Source: Candidatus Leptofilum proximum (GTDB lineage Bacteria; Chloroflexota; Anaerolineae; Promineifilales; Promineifilaceae). From it: a stretch of 64,000 nt of DNA. The translations under genes were made by a program, and so were the position numbers. Shown piece after piece: positions 43,251-52,614 of this stretch. The stretch lies in NCBI GenBank assembly GCA_016710325.1, contig JADJXK010000002.1, positions 434,001 through 498,000 on the forward strand, given 5' to 3'. The notes beneath the pieces are model-generated. The model did no database searches. It worked only from the letters and a program-made list of their open reading frames with translations, and was not told the DNA's origin. Each line of letters opens with the position of its first letter. Position 1 is the stretch's first letter.

Positions 43251-46200
43251 CTACTTCACATCAACTGGTGGCGTATTGGCGGTAGGCTGGATGGTTACGG
43301 CCGTTTCCATCACCCCCACCAACTCACCATCCGTCACGCTTAGCTGAACCTGGTGTGCGCCCGCGCCGGGGTTGTCTACCCAGAGGTCACGACCGCGGCC
43401 AACTTCCTTGCCGTTGATCGTCCAGACAAACTGCTCGTCGGCCAGGTCGTGGCCGGAGCGGCTAACGGCCGTTCCCCAGAGGTGCAGCTGGCGCTCGGCG
43501 TAGGCCAGGTCGTCGCGCTGCGGATACAGGATCGTCACCACCGGCGGGCGGGCGGCGATTTCGATGGGCTTGCTTTCGGCGGTGGTGGTGTAGAAGCCGT
43601 CGTGGGCCATCACCTGGAACTGGATTTCGCCGCTGGGCAGCTGCTCCAGGTCCAGGCTGATCTTGCTGTCCGTCACGCCGACCGTCAGCGCATGCCACCG
43701 TTGGCCATCGCGCGACCAGCGAATCCAATACTCCGGCTGCTCGTCCCGGTACGATTGACCGCGCCAGCTGAGGCTGAAACGGCCGTCCTTCGTCACCTGG
43801 GCGCGAAAGTTGCTGATTTGCGGCCGTTCCGCCGGGGCGGTGCGTTCCCACACGGTTTCGCCATCTTTGACGATACGCAGTGTCTGGCCGGGAGCCAGAT
43901 CATCCAGCATGCCTTTGAGCATCACCGGGCCTTTGTCCTCGCGGCCCGTGTCGTCACAACCACAGCCGCCACAGCCACCACCGCAGCCGGATGATTCGTG
44001 CGAGCCGCAACCGTCGGCGGTGTAGGTATACATCACGTCCTGGCTGATGATCTGCCCTTCTGCCCCCAGCAGTTGGGCGATGTAGCGGGTGGAACGGCCG
44101 TCGCCGACCAGATAGCGCGTCTCCAACCGGGCTACACTGCTGATCTCCACATCGCCCTCGGCCGACAGCGAACCAATCAGGTAAACCAGCGGTTTGATGA
44201 CGTCGCTGCGTTTGGTGAAGTTGGGCTCGTTGTCCTGGATGACGCGGCTGGTAGCCGCGCCGCTGCCCGTGGGGATGGTGGTGGGGGTCAGCTCCATCCG
44301 GTTGATCAGGTAGTTGTGGGTGAAGACCGAAATCCAGCGCGGACCGCAGTAGGACATGAAATCTTCGGCGTCGTTGGGGTTGGCGATGTTGCCGTTGTTG
44401 ATATCCAGGCCGTACTCGCCGATGCTGGCCATCGTCCAGTTGGTTGAGCTGACCGGATTGGCCGGCTCGTCCACCGGCAAATCATAAGGCTCGTAGACCG
44501 GATAGTTGGCGTTGCCCGCGCCTGCGTTGCCGCAGCGGGCATGCGGCAGGCCAAACTGGTGGCCAATTTCATGAGCATAGGTCTGGGGACGACCCGCCAG
44601 GCCGCCGGTGGCCACGCCGTTGCAGCCGGGCACGTTCACCGGGATGCCGTTGTTGATGAGGCCGTAGTAGACCCACGCCTGGCCGGGATTGGCAAGCTGA
44701 TCAGCCGCCACCAGGGCAGCGACCTGCGGCAGCAGGGTACCCCAGTTGGGCGAGCAGCAGCCAGGACAGCTGCGCGGATCGTTGAGCGGCGTGTTGGTGG
44801 TGAAGGTACCGGCAATGCGCACATTGGGCGCGCCGGATACCGGATAGGTGGTCATCGCCCAGCTGGTTTCGGCCTGACAGTCGGCCAGGGTGGGCGCAGG
44901 CAGGGTGAGCGTGTTCATGCCGCTGTTGTCTGGCCCGTTGTAGCCGATGGTGATGAAGGCGGCGTTAAGGGTTTGGGTCAGGTTTACATCGACGGTGGCG
45001 GAGGCAACGGCCGTATTGCCCGGACAATCCGCATAAGGCGACTCCACACTCACGGTGAAGCGCAGCAGCCCGGTCATCATCGCCGCGGGCACGATGAAGT
45101 TCAGCGTGTTGTCGATGTTGCCGCGCTCCGCGTCCAGGCTGATGAAGGTGTCTTCAGCGGTGATGGAGCCGTTTTGCGGCGGCAGCGTGGCGATGGTGTT
45201 CCACACGTTGTTGACGCGCCGCTCTACGCGCAGCGTGCCGGTGATGTCGGCCAGCTGGCCGTTGTCGAAGGCCGGGCTTTGACCGCTGCGCAGGTAGGTG
45301 CGCACCCAGGCGGTTTTGTTGGTCACCAGCCGCAGGCTGTTGTCTGCCCCGCGATCGGCGGCGTCGGTGAGGTGAGCGGCGGCGCGGTAATGCTGGATCG
45401 CCTGAGTGATTTCCAATCCCTGCACCGACAGATTGGGCTGGCGCTGGTAGCGGAAGCTCATCTGCGCCGACACCTGGGGCGGCTTGCACTGGCCCTGGGC
45501 CACGAGGCGCACCGTCACGTGCGTCGTTTCGGTGAAGTTGGTCTGGGTGAAGTCCCAGCGGCCGCGCGGCTCGGCCGGATCTTGGGCAGCGATGACGGTG
45601 CCCGTCTCGGCGTTGACAATCTCGATGCGCACCCGATCGGTGGCGCACGTTTTCCAGCGGATGGGCAGCACGGCACCCGGTTCCAAACATTCGCCATCCT
45701 GGCGGCCCTTCACGGTGAACTGCAAAATTTCGGCCGAAGTGCCTTCAAAATCAGCTTTCAGGCAGCCGATGGGACGATATTGCAGGAAACGGCCGCACAC
45801 GTCCACGGTATTGGACGGCAGGTACAGCTGCAACCCACAGCCCGCACCTTCGGGCACAATGACGGTGATTTGATCATCGCACCAGGATTCGGGGGAAACG
45901 GCCGTGCCCCAGCCCATCGACCCTTGCTGGCGGAAGGCAATCGTACCGGCCTGGTGGCCAAAACCGTGCCCCTTAATGACAATCTCGTCGCCAGGGCAGG
46001 CCCGTTCTGGCTGCACCTCGGTGACGGTGTAGCAGTGGATGGTTTGCCACAGCCCCACCATCTGGCGCAGGCAGGCAACCATCTCCTGGTCCAGGCAGGC
46101 GCAGCAGCTCAGGCCGCCGCATTGGCAGCCGCAGCCCTGGCCGGTGCCGGGGTAGAGAAACAGCTCAAGCAGATCGCGGAACTGAACCAGCGCGGCTTGA

Positions 46201-47111
46201 TCGCCATAAAGGGCTTTAACGGCCGCACGGTGCAAACTGGCCAAAAATTCATAACGCGCCACCTGATCGAGAATCGTTTTAACGTAGGTTTTCGCGCTTT
46301 TTTCGTGGTTGCAGGCGATGTGCAGCGCAGCCATAAGGAGCGTTTTGGTTTTGTCGCGGGCGATGAGGCTGGGTTTGCAGGGGCAGTCGGGGTCGTGGGC
46401 TTCTGGTTCGTCACAGGGATCTTCGCAGTCGCAGGGCTGGCATTTGCCGCCGGGGGCGGGCGTGGGGTTGGCAAAGATGTCGTCGATGGTGGCGTGGCCG
46501 CAGCTTTTTTCTTTGGGCGGCACGGCGCAGAGGGCGTCCAGCAGGTCGCGGTAGCGCCCGGCAGCGGTCAGGTCACCTTGCAGCGTAGCGCAGGCGTCGG
46601 CCATGATGTTGTTGAGCAGGTTGATGGGCGGGATGGCGCAAATGAGCGCTTCCAGCCGCTGGCCGTAGCCGGGTTGGCGGCTGCTGGTCACCAGGGTCAG
46701 CGCTTCCTGGATGTCTTCCAGGACAATGTCGGGCAGCAGCGGGTCGTCGGGGCATTCCCAGCTGACGGGGGTTTGTTGGTGCCACCACAGGGTGTCGGGC
46801 ACCAGGGCCAGGTTGATTTCCACGGTATGACCGGGCTGGCAGGACCGTTTGCGGCTGCGGCTGTCCAGGAGAAGACGGCCGTCGCGGTCCCGAATCTTCA
46901 GGTAGATTTCCGGTGCACCTTCACCTGGCTCTTTAAAATCCGCGGCGCTGAAGGTGATGGAAAATGAGCCATCGCGGTTGGTCAGATCCCAGCCCAGACA
47001 GTCTTCGCCGCAGCGGTCGTCATCCCAGGCTTCCACCAACAGGCCATGAATCCCTTGCTGGTTATCCTGGCGAGTGATACGGCCGTGTACACGATAAGAT
47101 GATTGAGACAT
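43251..47111 (-). CDS. Large multidomain protein with metzincin protease motif and Ig/IPT domains
   Basis: 1286 residues, no signal peptide seen. In order: transthyretin-like beta domain (about 1-100, RVHGRITRQDNQQGIHGLLV); helical region with Cys clusters (CQPCDCEDPCDEP near 220, GCGCQCGGLSCCACLD near 340); IPT/TIG domain (VTEVQPERACPGDEIVIKGHG, about 375-460); Ig-like beta domains; a metalloprotease domain with HEIGHQFGLPH (847-857), the HExxHxxGxxH zinc site of metzincins; a Cys/Gly-rich loop (GCGGGCGGCGCDD); then fibronectin/PKD-like domains ending VTDGELVGVMETAV. GGAGG precedes ATG 47111. Probably an extracellular or envelope protein exported by an unrecognised route; substrate unknown. 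Confidence 0.7.
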   Translation of the reverse strand: MSQSSYRVHGRITRQDNQQGIHGLLVEAWDDDRCGEDCLGWDLTNRDGSFSITFSAADFKEPGEGAPEIYLKIRDRDGRLLLDSRSRKRSCQPGHTVEINLALVPDTLWWHQQTPVSWECPDDPLLPDIVLEDIQEALTLVTSSRQPGYGQRLEALICAIPPINLLNNIMADACATLQGDLTAAGRYRDLLDALCAVPPKEKSCGHATIDDIFANPTPAPGGKCQPCDCEDPCDEPEAHDPDCPCKPSLIARDKTKTLLMAALHIACNHEKSAKTYVKTILDQVARYEFLASLHRAAVKALYGDQAALVQFRDLLELFLYPGTGQGCGCQCGGLSCCACLDQEMVACLRQMVGLWQTIHCYTVTEVQPERACPGDEIVIKGHGFGHQAGTIAFRQQGSMGWGTAVSPESWCDDQITVIVPEGAGCGLQLYLPSNTVDVCGRFLQYRPIGCLKADFEGTSAEILQFTVKGRQDGECLEPGAVLPIRWKTCATDRVRIEIVNAETGTVIAAQDPAEPRGRWDFTQTNFTETTHVTVRLVAQGQCKPPQVSAQMSFRYQRQPNLSVQGLEITQAIQHYRAAAHLTDAADRGADNSLRLVTNKTAWVRTYLRSGQSPAFDNGQLADITGTLRVERRVNNVWNTIATLPPQNGSITAEDTFISLDAERGNIDNTLNFIVPAAMMTGLLRFTVSVESPYADCPGNTAVASATVDVNLTQTLNAAFITIGYNGPDNSGMNTLTLPAPTLADCQAETSWAMTTYPVSGAPNVRIAGTFTTNTPLNDPRSCPGCCSPNWGTLLPQVAALVAADQLANPGQAWVYYGLINNGIPVNVPGCNGVATGGLAGRPQTYAHEIGHQFGLPHARCGNAGAGNANYPVYEPYDLPVDEPANPVSSTNWTMASIGEYGLDINNGNIANPNDAEDFMSYCGPRWISVFTHNYLINRMELTPTTIPTGSGAATSRVIQDNEPNFTKRSDVIKPLVYLIGSLSAEGDVEISSVARLETRYLVGDGRSTRYIAQLLGAEGQIISQDVMYTYTADGCGSHESSGCGGGCGGCGCDDTGREDKGPVMLKGMLDDLAPGQTLRIVKDGETVWERTAPAERPQISNFRAQVTKDGRFSLSWRGQSYRDEQPEYWIRWSRDGQRWHALTVGVTDSKISLDLEQLPSGEIQFQVMAHDGFYTTTAESKPIEIAARPPVVTILYPQRDDLAYAERQLHLWGTAVSRSGHDLADEQFVWTINGKEVGRGRDLWVDNPGAGAHQVQLSVTDGELVGVMETAVTIQPTANTPPVDVK

Positions 47112-47222
47112 TACGTTTACCTCCATAGAGTAAGACAGTACAAGCTCTTATGGGCGATAAACGCAGGCTGTTTTGTTTTTCCGTCAAGGGGAATTGGTGG
47201 GCGTGATTAAATCACGCCCTTT

Positions 47223-47816
47223 TCACGCGGTGCTTTGGCCGGGAGCACGGCTTCTCTGCCAAATCCACAGCCTCACCTCCAGATAAAACGCTGTGACTGA
47301 CAACAAGACATAGCTCCAAACGCCCCACAGGCGCAATAGAGGCTCTCCCAAGGCAGTAAAAGCAAGAACTAAAAATAATCCGACACCGCCGACGGCCGCC
47401 AGAGCCCACAAGGCGACCTGGAAACGCTGCGGTAGGAAACGGCCGTGTACAGTCAGCAGAAGCAAGGTGGCGAGTGCAGGCAGCGGGATATAAACAATCC
47501 AAAAAATCCACAGTATTTGCGGAAAACTGCGCCCTCCACCTAAGGCAGCGCCGCCCGTCATGTGCAGAACATTGCCTATAACGATGCTATACCCGACAAA
47601 AAGAGCCCAAAATCCAGACAGCGGCGTGGCACAAAAATCGTCATCCACACGCCACCACGAGCAATTATTTGGCGCAGGCACGTGAATGCGATCCATCGCC
47701 CAGGGGCTGATGAGGCAAAACAGAAACACGAGCAGAACAGCTTTCCGCCAGACTGATTTGTATTCAACGATCCAGGGTGTAGGCGTCCATGTCTGATACA
47801 ACGCTTGCTCTTTCAT
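47223..47816 (-). CDS. Small membrane protein (paralogue of the gene cut by the ISL3 element)
   Basis: 197 residues, about five membrane helices. The segment ISPWAMDRIHVPAPNNCSWWRVDDDFCATPLSGFWAL matches FGPWGYDLLHVPSEFGCSWPTFRVAEDFCGYPIPGFLAI of the disrupted protein at 50265, including two Cys and the Pro-Gly-Phe turn. The C-terminus WGVWSYVLLSVTAFYLEVRLW shows what the disrupted protein lost. No known family recognised. It is one of three clustered minus-strand membrane genes (47223, 47896, 50265). Confidence 0.7.
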   Translation of the reverse strand: MKEQALYQTWTPTPWIVEYKSVWRKAVLLVFLFCLISPWAMDRIHVPAPNNCSWWRVDDDFCATPLSGFWALFVGYSIVIGNVLHMTGGAALGGGRSFPQILWIFWIVYIPLPALATLLLLTVHGRFLPQRFQVALWALAAVGGVGLFLVLAFTALGEPLLRLWGVWSYVLLSVTAFYLEVRLWIWQRSRAPGQSTA

Positions 47817-47895
47817 TCTAAATACGCTCCATAAATAGACCGCAATAGGCCGCGGATTAACGTAGATTCAAAATGCATCATTTTGACCTGCCACG

Positions 47896-48762
47896 TTATT
47901 CGATAAAGGACGAGCTGAGCCTGACATAAAAAATTCCTGGATGTTGATTTTGCAGCACGGCAAACTGGGCTTCGCAAGTGGGTGGCAGGTGCGAAAGGTC
48001 TCCCGCAGATTGATGGATTCGACTTTCTGGGTTGGGGCTGCTCCAATGCTCCAGGTCTATATAGGCCAGCCGATAGTAGGTATCGCCACCTTCATAACAC
48101 CAGTTTTGCCCGTAGATGATGGTCGGCTCAGGGACAGAGAGAAGATAGCGGGGAGTCAGCTGATTGAGCGTTTGGGGATAACGGCCGTTCACCTCATGAT
48201 AATTTTCGATAGCCAGACCAACACGCTCGGCGCGGGCTGCCGTCAATTCGTGATAGTCAACCTGTACCCCGGCCAGGTAAGCCAAAAGCGGCAGCAGCGG
48301 CAGGCCAAGCAAACAGATGAGACGCTGCCGGGGCAGCCGCACAGCCAGCATAAGTCCAGCCAACAGCGCAATGGGAATAAGCAAAATGAGCCAGAGAATA
48401 TCGAAAGAATCATGGGTACTGTCCCAGACAAACATCCAGTACAGGCTGTGTGCCAGTTTTGTCATGAGCAAACTAACCACCAAGAGGGACACAGCGGCCA
48501 ATCGGCCACCTGCTGGCGTTGGCATAGCGGCACTGCCAGCCCACGCGGCGGCAAAGCGAGGAACTCCGTTCTTAAGCGGTAAGCCAACTAAGAGCAGCCC
48601 TGCAATAGGCAAAACAACCTGCAAATAAGACATGGCCCCCACATGATTTATCGCGCCAGGCAGTGCCGCCATTGTGTGAGCTGGGAGAAATAAGGCAGCC
48701 AACACAAATAGTCCCAGGGCAATCTGTACGTAAAGGCCGGTAACGAGCAGTACACGTTTCAT
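47896..48762 (-). CDS. Membrane protein with a pseudopilin-like C-terminal segment
   Basis: 288 residues. The first ~170 hold about five membrane helices (GLYVQIALGLFVLAALF and others). The C-terminal part, RAERVGLAIENYHEVNGRYPQTLNQLTPRYLLSVPEP, followed by WCYEGGDTYYRLAYI, looks like the globular half of type II secretion major pseudopilins, where a helix leads into G-x-Y-P-x-x-L. Here it follows a polytopic domain rather than a prepilin leader, so an exported sensor-like domain is more likely than a pilin. GGAG precedes ATG 48762. Confidence 0.65.
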   Translation of the reverse strand: MKRVLLVTGLYVQIALGLFVLAALFLPAHTMAALPGAINHVGAMSYLQVVLPIAGLLLVGLPLKNGVPRFAAAWAGSAAMPTPAGGRLAAVSLLVVSLLMTKLAHSLYWMFVWDSTHDSFDILWLILLIPIALLAGLMLAVRLPRQRLICLLGLPLLPLLAYLAGVQVDYHELTAARAERVGLAIENYHEVNGRYPQTLNQLTPRYLLSVPEPTIIYGQNWCYEGGDTYYRLAYIDLEHWSSPNPESRIHQSAGDLSHLPPTCEAQFAVLQNQHPGIFYVRLSSSFIE

Positions 48763-48893
48763 TTTTTTCTCCTGCAAAAATGGGACACAGATTAACGCAG
48801 ATGCACACAGGTAAAATCTGCTAATCTACGGCGCCTCGCTTAAAAACCCGAAAACTGCCCTCAATGAGCAGCGCCAGTGACGCTAACAAAACC

Positions 48894-50290
48894 GGTTCTT
48901 TGGGAATACAAGGGGTACACCCATATGTGGGGGTGATGTAGAATGGAAGTCATTTTCAAAAACGGAGTGAAAACAATGCCCATATCTACCCCTGCCAAAA
49001 TCAGCTTTCCCCTGGATATTCCTCAGGTTGATGTGCTTGCCACCAAGCAAACACGGGATAATAAGTTCATCATTACGGTTGAAAGTCGCCGCGACACAAC
49101 GCAGTGCGGCGTCTGCCAACAAGAAATAGCCTGCAATTACGGTCACGGCCAGGTCGTGCGCTTGCGCCATTTGCCTATCTTGGGGCAAGAAACCACTATC
49201 GAGATTCGACCGCGACGAGCCCAATGCCCCACCTGTTTGCACAATCCGACCACGACCCAGACATTGAAGTGGTATGACCAGCGCAGCCCGCATACCAAAG
49301 CGTATGACCGTTACTTGATGAAACAGCTCATCGGCAGCACGGTGGCCGATGTCAGCCTCAAGGAAAATCTGGGCTACGATGCTGTCCTCGGTGCCTTGGA
49401 GCGCCAAGTGGACGATGAAGTCAACTGGGATGAAGTCCAAAACCTGGGCAGCATCGGCATTGACGAAGTGGCCCACCAGAAAGGGCGCAAAAGCTACCGG
49501 GCGGTGGTCACGGCACGCCAGGATGATGGGTCGGTCATTATCCTGACCGTGCTGAAGAATCGAAAAAAAAAGCGGTGAGCGACTTTCTGCTGACGATTCC
49601 TCGGCGATTGCACTCGACCATCCACACCTTCTGCACCGATATGTGGGATGGCTATCTGGGCGCGGTCGCCGATTTCCTGGCGGCTCATCCCGAAGTCGAA
49701 GCCAAAGTGGTCGTTGACCGTTTCCATGTGGCCCAGAACTATCGGGCAGATTTCGACAAGCTGCGTAAGCAGGAGCTGCGCCGCTTACGCCAGGAATTAC
49801 CCGAAGCCAGCTACAAGGAGATTTGCCACGGCCTGCACTGGGTGCTGCGCCACAACTATGCCAATCTTGATGATGATGATAAGGTACGATTGCGCCGCCT
49901 GTTCCACTATGCGCCACGCCTGCACCAGGCTTACACCTTGCGTGAAGAGCTAACAGCCATCTTCAACATGGCGTTGAGCCTGGCTCAAGGACGGCATCGT
50001 TTGAAAAAATGGGCGGCCAAAGTGAAGCGCTCTGCGCTCACCTGCTTCGACAAGTTTCTCAAGACCCTGCGCAACCACCTGGACGAAATTGCCAACTATT
50101 TTGAGCGGCGAGCCAGCAGTGGCTTTGTCGAAGGGTTCAACAACAAATTGAAAACGATCACCAGGCGTTCTTATGGTCTCAAACGGGTGGACAGTCTATT
50201 TCGTCGGCTGTGGCTTGACCTGAATGGATATCGGCACTTCATTGCCTGACCCCCATATCTGCTGTCAACCCCATGAGATCCCAAAGAACC
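48894..50290 (+). mobile_element. ISL3-family insertion sequence with perfect 8-bp target duplication
   Basis: 1397 bp. Ends are imperfect inverted repeats starting GGTTCTTTGGGA (48894) and, on the other strand, GGTTCTTTGGGA from 50290, with a further shared GGGGT block. The direct repeat ACAAAACC flanks it exactly (48886-48893 and 50291-50298), and 8 bp is the duplication size of the ISL3 family. Removing the element and one copy restores the 3' end of the adjacent membrane gene, which shows that the insertion is a simple and probably recent event. Confidence 0.95.
48943..50249 (+). CDS. ISL3-family transposase, split by a -1 frameshift at an A9 run
   Basis: Two frames: 48943-49578 (zinc-ribbon-like CGVCQQEI and RRAQCPTCLHN, helix-turn-helix, first catalytic Asp in IGIDEVAHQKGRKSYRAVV) and 49575-50249 (second Asp in VVVDRFHVAQNYR, Glu in GFVEGFNNKLKTITRRSYG). 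Together they form a full ISL3 transposase of about 435 residues. The frames join at nine A (49563-49571), where the sequence A-AAA-AAG is a classic -1 slippery heptamer. Either translation slips here by design, or one A was gained or lost in this copy. The start at 48943 is tentative; ATG 48976 is an alternative. Confidence 0.85.
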
Positions 50291-51140
50291 ACAAAACCAT
50301 ACTCCAAATCCCCCAGGCCTGAATGGGCAGCAGCACAGACCGCCCTGAGGAGTACCACAAAAGAAACCCCACACTTCCAATAAGAGCCAGACTCCATATT
50401 TTTATGGGCACCAACGGCTGCGTGTTTGGTGCCCGCCGGAACAGGGCAGCCAGAATCGGGAGGAGCGTGAGCCAGCTAAAGAGCACGCCAGCTCTGGCAG
50501 CCAGGAGCGACCCATCAGCCCCACCAGATAGCTCCTGGAGCGTCAGCCACAAAATGGATGGACTGGTAACAATTGCCAGGAAGCCTGGTATGGGATAACC
50601 ACAAAAATCTTCGGCAACGCGGAAGGTCGGCCAGCTACAGCCAAATTCACTGGGAACATGCAGGAGGTCATATCCCCACGGACCAAAATAGCTCACCAGC
50701 ATGAGCGCCAGTATGACCACCCGCCAGTTTAGTTTACGCCAGATGGATTGGCCATTGGGCGAAGCAACGGCCGTTCCCACCGTCCCCAGCACCACAATAA
50801 GCACCAGCCAGAGCAAAACGGCCGTCCCGTACCCCATCACCTCGTCATCCCAAATCAAATAGCCAGTAATATCTGGCAGGGCATTCACCACCAGCAAAAA
50901 ACTGGTCAAAGGGACAATGAGGCTGATGAGAGCAACGGCCGTGTGGCTGTTGGCCCGCCGCCAGCCCAGCCAACCCACGCCGACCCCGGCCAAAGCAAAC
51001 CCCACCGCAATGGTAAAGATGTGCATCCACGCCAACCGGTTAACTGGAGCAAAAACAGCCATCAGGCCAATTCCAACCACAGCTCCTGCCAGAGCACCTG
51101 TCCGTAACCACGGTATGACGTTTATGTTTGTCCGAACCAT
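50265..51140 (-). CDS. Membrane protein with C-terminus replaced by the ISL3 element
   Basis: About nine hydrophobic segments in 291 residues; GGAGGAG precedes ATG 51140. The second half is paralogous to the protein at 47223. The last eight codons (from WFFGISWG) come from the right end of the insertion sequence. Excising the element and one ACAAAACC copy gives an uninterrupted C-terminus: after GIWSMVL the chain continues LASLALLIEGSFRVFKRGAVD and stops, matching the paralogue. So 20 or so native residues, including most of the last helix, are lost. The present product may still insert but is probably impaired. Confidence 0.8.
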   Translation of the reverse strand: MVRTNINVIPWLRTGALAGAVVGIGLMAVFAPVNRLAWMHIFTIAVGFALAGVGVGWLGWRRANSHTAVALISLIVPLTSFLLVVNALPDITGYLIWDDEVMGYGTAVLLWLVLIVVLGTVGTAVASPNGQSIWRKLNWRVVILALMLVSYFGPWGYDLLHVPSEFGCSWPTFRVAEDFCGYPIPGFLAIVTSPSILWLTLQELSGGADGSLLAARAGVLFSWLTLLPILAALFRRAPNTQPLVPIKIWSLALIGSVGFLLWYSSGRSVLLPIQAWGIWSMVLWFFGISWG

Positions 51141-51319
51141 CGTCTCCTCCAGCAAAGCCCACCAAACTCCTGCATCACAATCAGAGCAACTTTCCGGCAG
51201 CGTAGCTCATTACGCTAAATTCGACTTAATCAGATCCCCAAAATCCCTCATAATATCGTAATAGCCCATAACAACTTACCTCCACAGCAAGCATTGGCGG
51301 AGCGTGCTCGGCCGTTCCC

Positions 51320-51682
51320 CTACAAATTGACCAACCCAGGACCCAACCGCCGCTGCGCCGCCAGCATCAACGCCTGGAGGCGCGCCGTTTCTGCCTGCGC
51401 CACGCGCTGCCCCAACAGCGTCAGCCGGTACGCTTTGCGCGGCTTGCCCGGATGAATGCCCTGCGCTTCCTGGACGCGCTCAATCCAGCCATCATCCAGC
51501 AGCCGGGCCAGCGCCTCATACAAAGTTCCCGTACTCAGCAACACCTGCTCCTGGCTGATCTGGCTCACATCTTTCAAGATGGCATAGCCATGTTTTTCCC
51601 CATCCGCCAGACTCAACAAGATCAAAAAAGTCGGCTCACGCAGCGGCAGAAATGCCGCCATGTCATCAGCTTGGTTTGTCAT
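51320..51682 (-). CDS. PadR-family transcriptional regulator
   Basis: A 120-residue PadR-type winged-helix repressor: LPLREPTFLILLSLADGEKHGYAILKDV is the N-terminal helix region, LSTGTLYEALARLLDDGWIERV the recognition helix and wing, and the C-terminal helix (QAETARLQALMLAAQR) is the dimerisation arm. Starts considered: GTG 51688 or ATG 51682. An inverted repeat at 51701-51721 in its promoter region is a candidate operator. Small PadR proteins often control a neighbouring membrane protein or exporter; here the candidates are the clustered membrane genes downstream. The 179-base gap to the membrane gene at 51140 shows nothing further. Confidence 0.87.
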   Translation of the reverse strand: MTNQADDMAAFLPLREPTFLILLSLADGEKHGYAILKDVSQISQEQVLLSTGTLYEALARLLDDGWIERVQEAQGIHPGKPRKAYRLTLLGQRVAQAETARLQALMLAAQRRLGPGLVNL

Positions 51683-51700
51683 GCACACCCTATTATCATT

Positions 51701-51721
51701 ATATGTCGGAAAGCGACTTAT
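51701..51721. promoter_or_regulatory. Candidate PadR operator
   Basis: ATATGTCG-GAAAG-CGACTTAT is an inverted repeat (7 of 8 positions) 19 bases upstream of the padR start. The PadR family usually binds ATGT/ACAT-type palindromes; assignment is inference. Confidence 0.45.
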
Positions 51722-51763
51722 GAAGCACAGTAGCAGATTATTAAAAACAGGTCAAGCCCAAAT

Positions 51764-51789
51764 AAAAAGCCGACACCTGACGTGTCGGC
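51764..51789 (-). terminator. Rho-independent terminator of the polyamine importer operon
   Basis: GCCGACAC (51769-51776) pairs with GTGTCGGC (51782-51789); on the minus strand five T follow. It lies 33 bases after the potC stop. Confidence 0.88.
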
Positions 51790-51821
51790 CTTTACCAGAA
51801 TCGCGCAATTTTCGGCCGCCT

Positions 51822-52613
51822 CTATCCGCTGCTAACTTCGCCTGTAGAATCCGTGCGGCGCAACCACTCCGAGACCAGGATCACACCAATCGACAGCACC
51901 AAAATAATAGAGCCCAGGGCCACAATGATGGGCAGCTTGCGGGGAAAACGCAGCTGCGAATACATGTAAATCGGCAGCGTGGCGTCAGTACCCACCAGGA
52001 AGACGCTCATGGCATATTCGTCCACCGAGGTAGTGAAGGCAGTTAAAAAGGCGGCAAACAGGGCGGGCAGGCAGATGGGCAGCGTCACCCGGCGCAGCGC
52101 TCCCCAGTAGGTGCAGCCCAAATCCATAGCCGCTTCTTCCAGATTGGTGGGGAATCCGGCCAGGCGCGCCGCCACAATCAGCATCACGATAGGAATGTTG
52201 ATGACCACATGCCCCAGCCCCACCGTCAGCAGGCTCAGCTCTACATCCACCATCTGGCGGAACAAAATCAACAGGGCCACGCCAATGACCACCGAGGGAA
52301 TGACCAGCGGCAGCGCGGCCACCGCCAGCAGCGCCTGCTTGCCGGGGAAGTCGTAGCGCACCACGGCGATGGCCGCCATCGTGCCCAAAATGGTCGCCAG
52401 CAGCGATGACCAGATGCCTACCACAATGCTGTTCCCGGCCGATTGCAGCAGTTCGCCCGCCTCAAAAAGCGCTTGGTACCAGCGCACCGTAAAACCAGAC
52501 AGGGGAAAACGCAGCGACTCATTATTGTTGAAGGAAAAGATGACCAGCAAAAAGATCGGCAGATATAAAAAGATGGCTAAAAGCCAGAAGTAGGAGGAGC
52601 CAAATCGTTTCAC
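51822..52613 (-). CDS. potC: Spermidine/putrescine-type ABC transporter permease (PotC-like)
   Basis: About 263 residues, six membrane helices, with the binding-protein-dependent permease EAA-type loop LEEAAMDLGCTYWGALRRVTLPICLPAL that docks the ATPase. NNNESLRFPLSGFTVRWYQALF after helix 1 is typical of PotC. I prefer the GTG at 52613, one base after the potB stop; an in-frame ATG at 52646 would overlap potB by 32 bases. The operon order on this strand is binding protein, PotB, PotC. No PotA ATPase gene is in the window, so the ATPase must be encoded elsewhere or shared. Confidence 0.87.
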   Translation of the reverse strand: MKRFGSSYFWLLAIFLYLPIFLLVIFSFNNNESLRFPLSGFTVRWYQALFEAGELLQSAGNSIVVGIWSSLLATILGTMAAIAVVRYDFPGKQALLAVAALPLVIPSVVIGVALLILFRQMVDVELSLLTVGLGHVVINIPIVMLIVAARLAGFPTNLEEAAMDLGCTYWGALRRVTLPICLPALFAAFLTAFTTSVDEYAMSVFLVGTDATLPIYMYSQLRFPRKLPIIVALGSIILVLSIGVILVSEWLRRTDSTGEVSSG

Positions 52614-52614
52614 G

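Noticed and set aside
44541..46967. Open frame of 808 codons on the plus strand opposite the large metzincin gene
   Set aside because: It mirrors the codon pattern of the minus-strand gene, has no recognisable domain or ribosome site, and the minus-strand frame has clear domains.
38727..47111. Contractile injection or type VI secretion cluster (AAA+ ATPase with leaderless effector-like proteins)
   Set aside because: No sheath, tube, baseplate or spike genes are present in the window.
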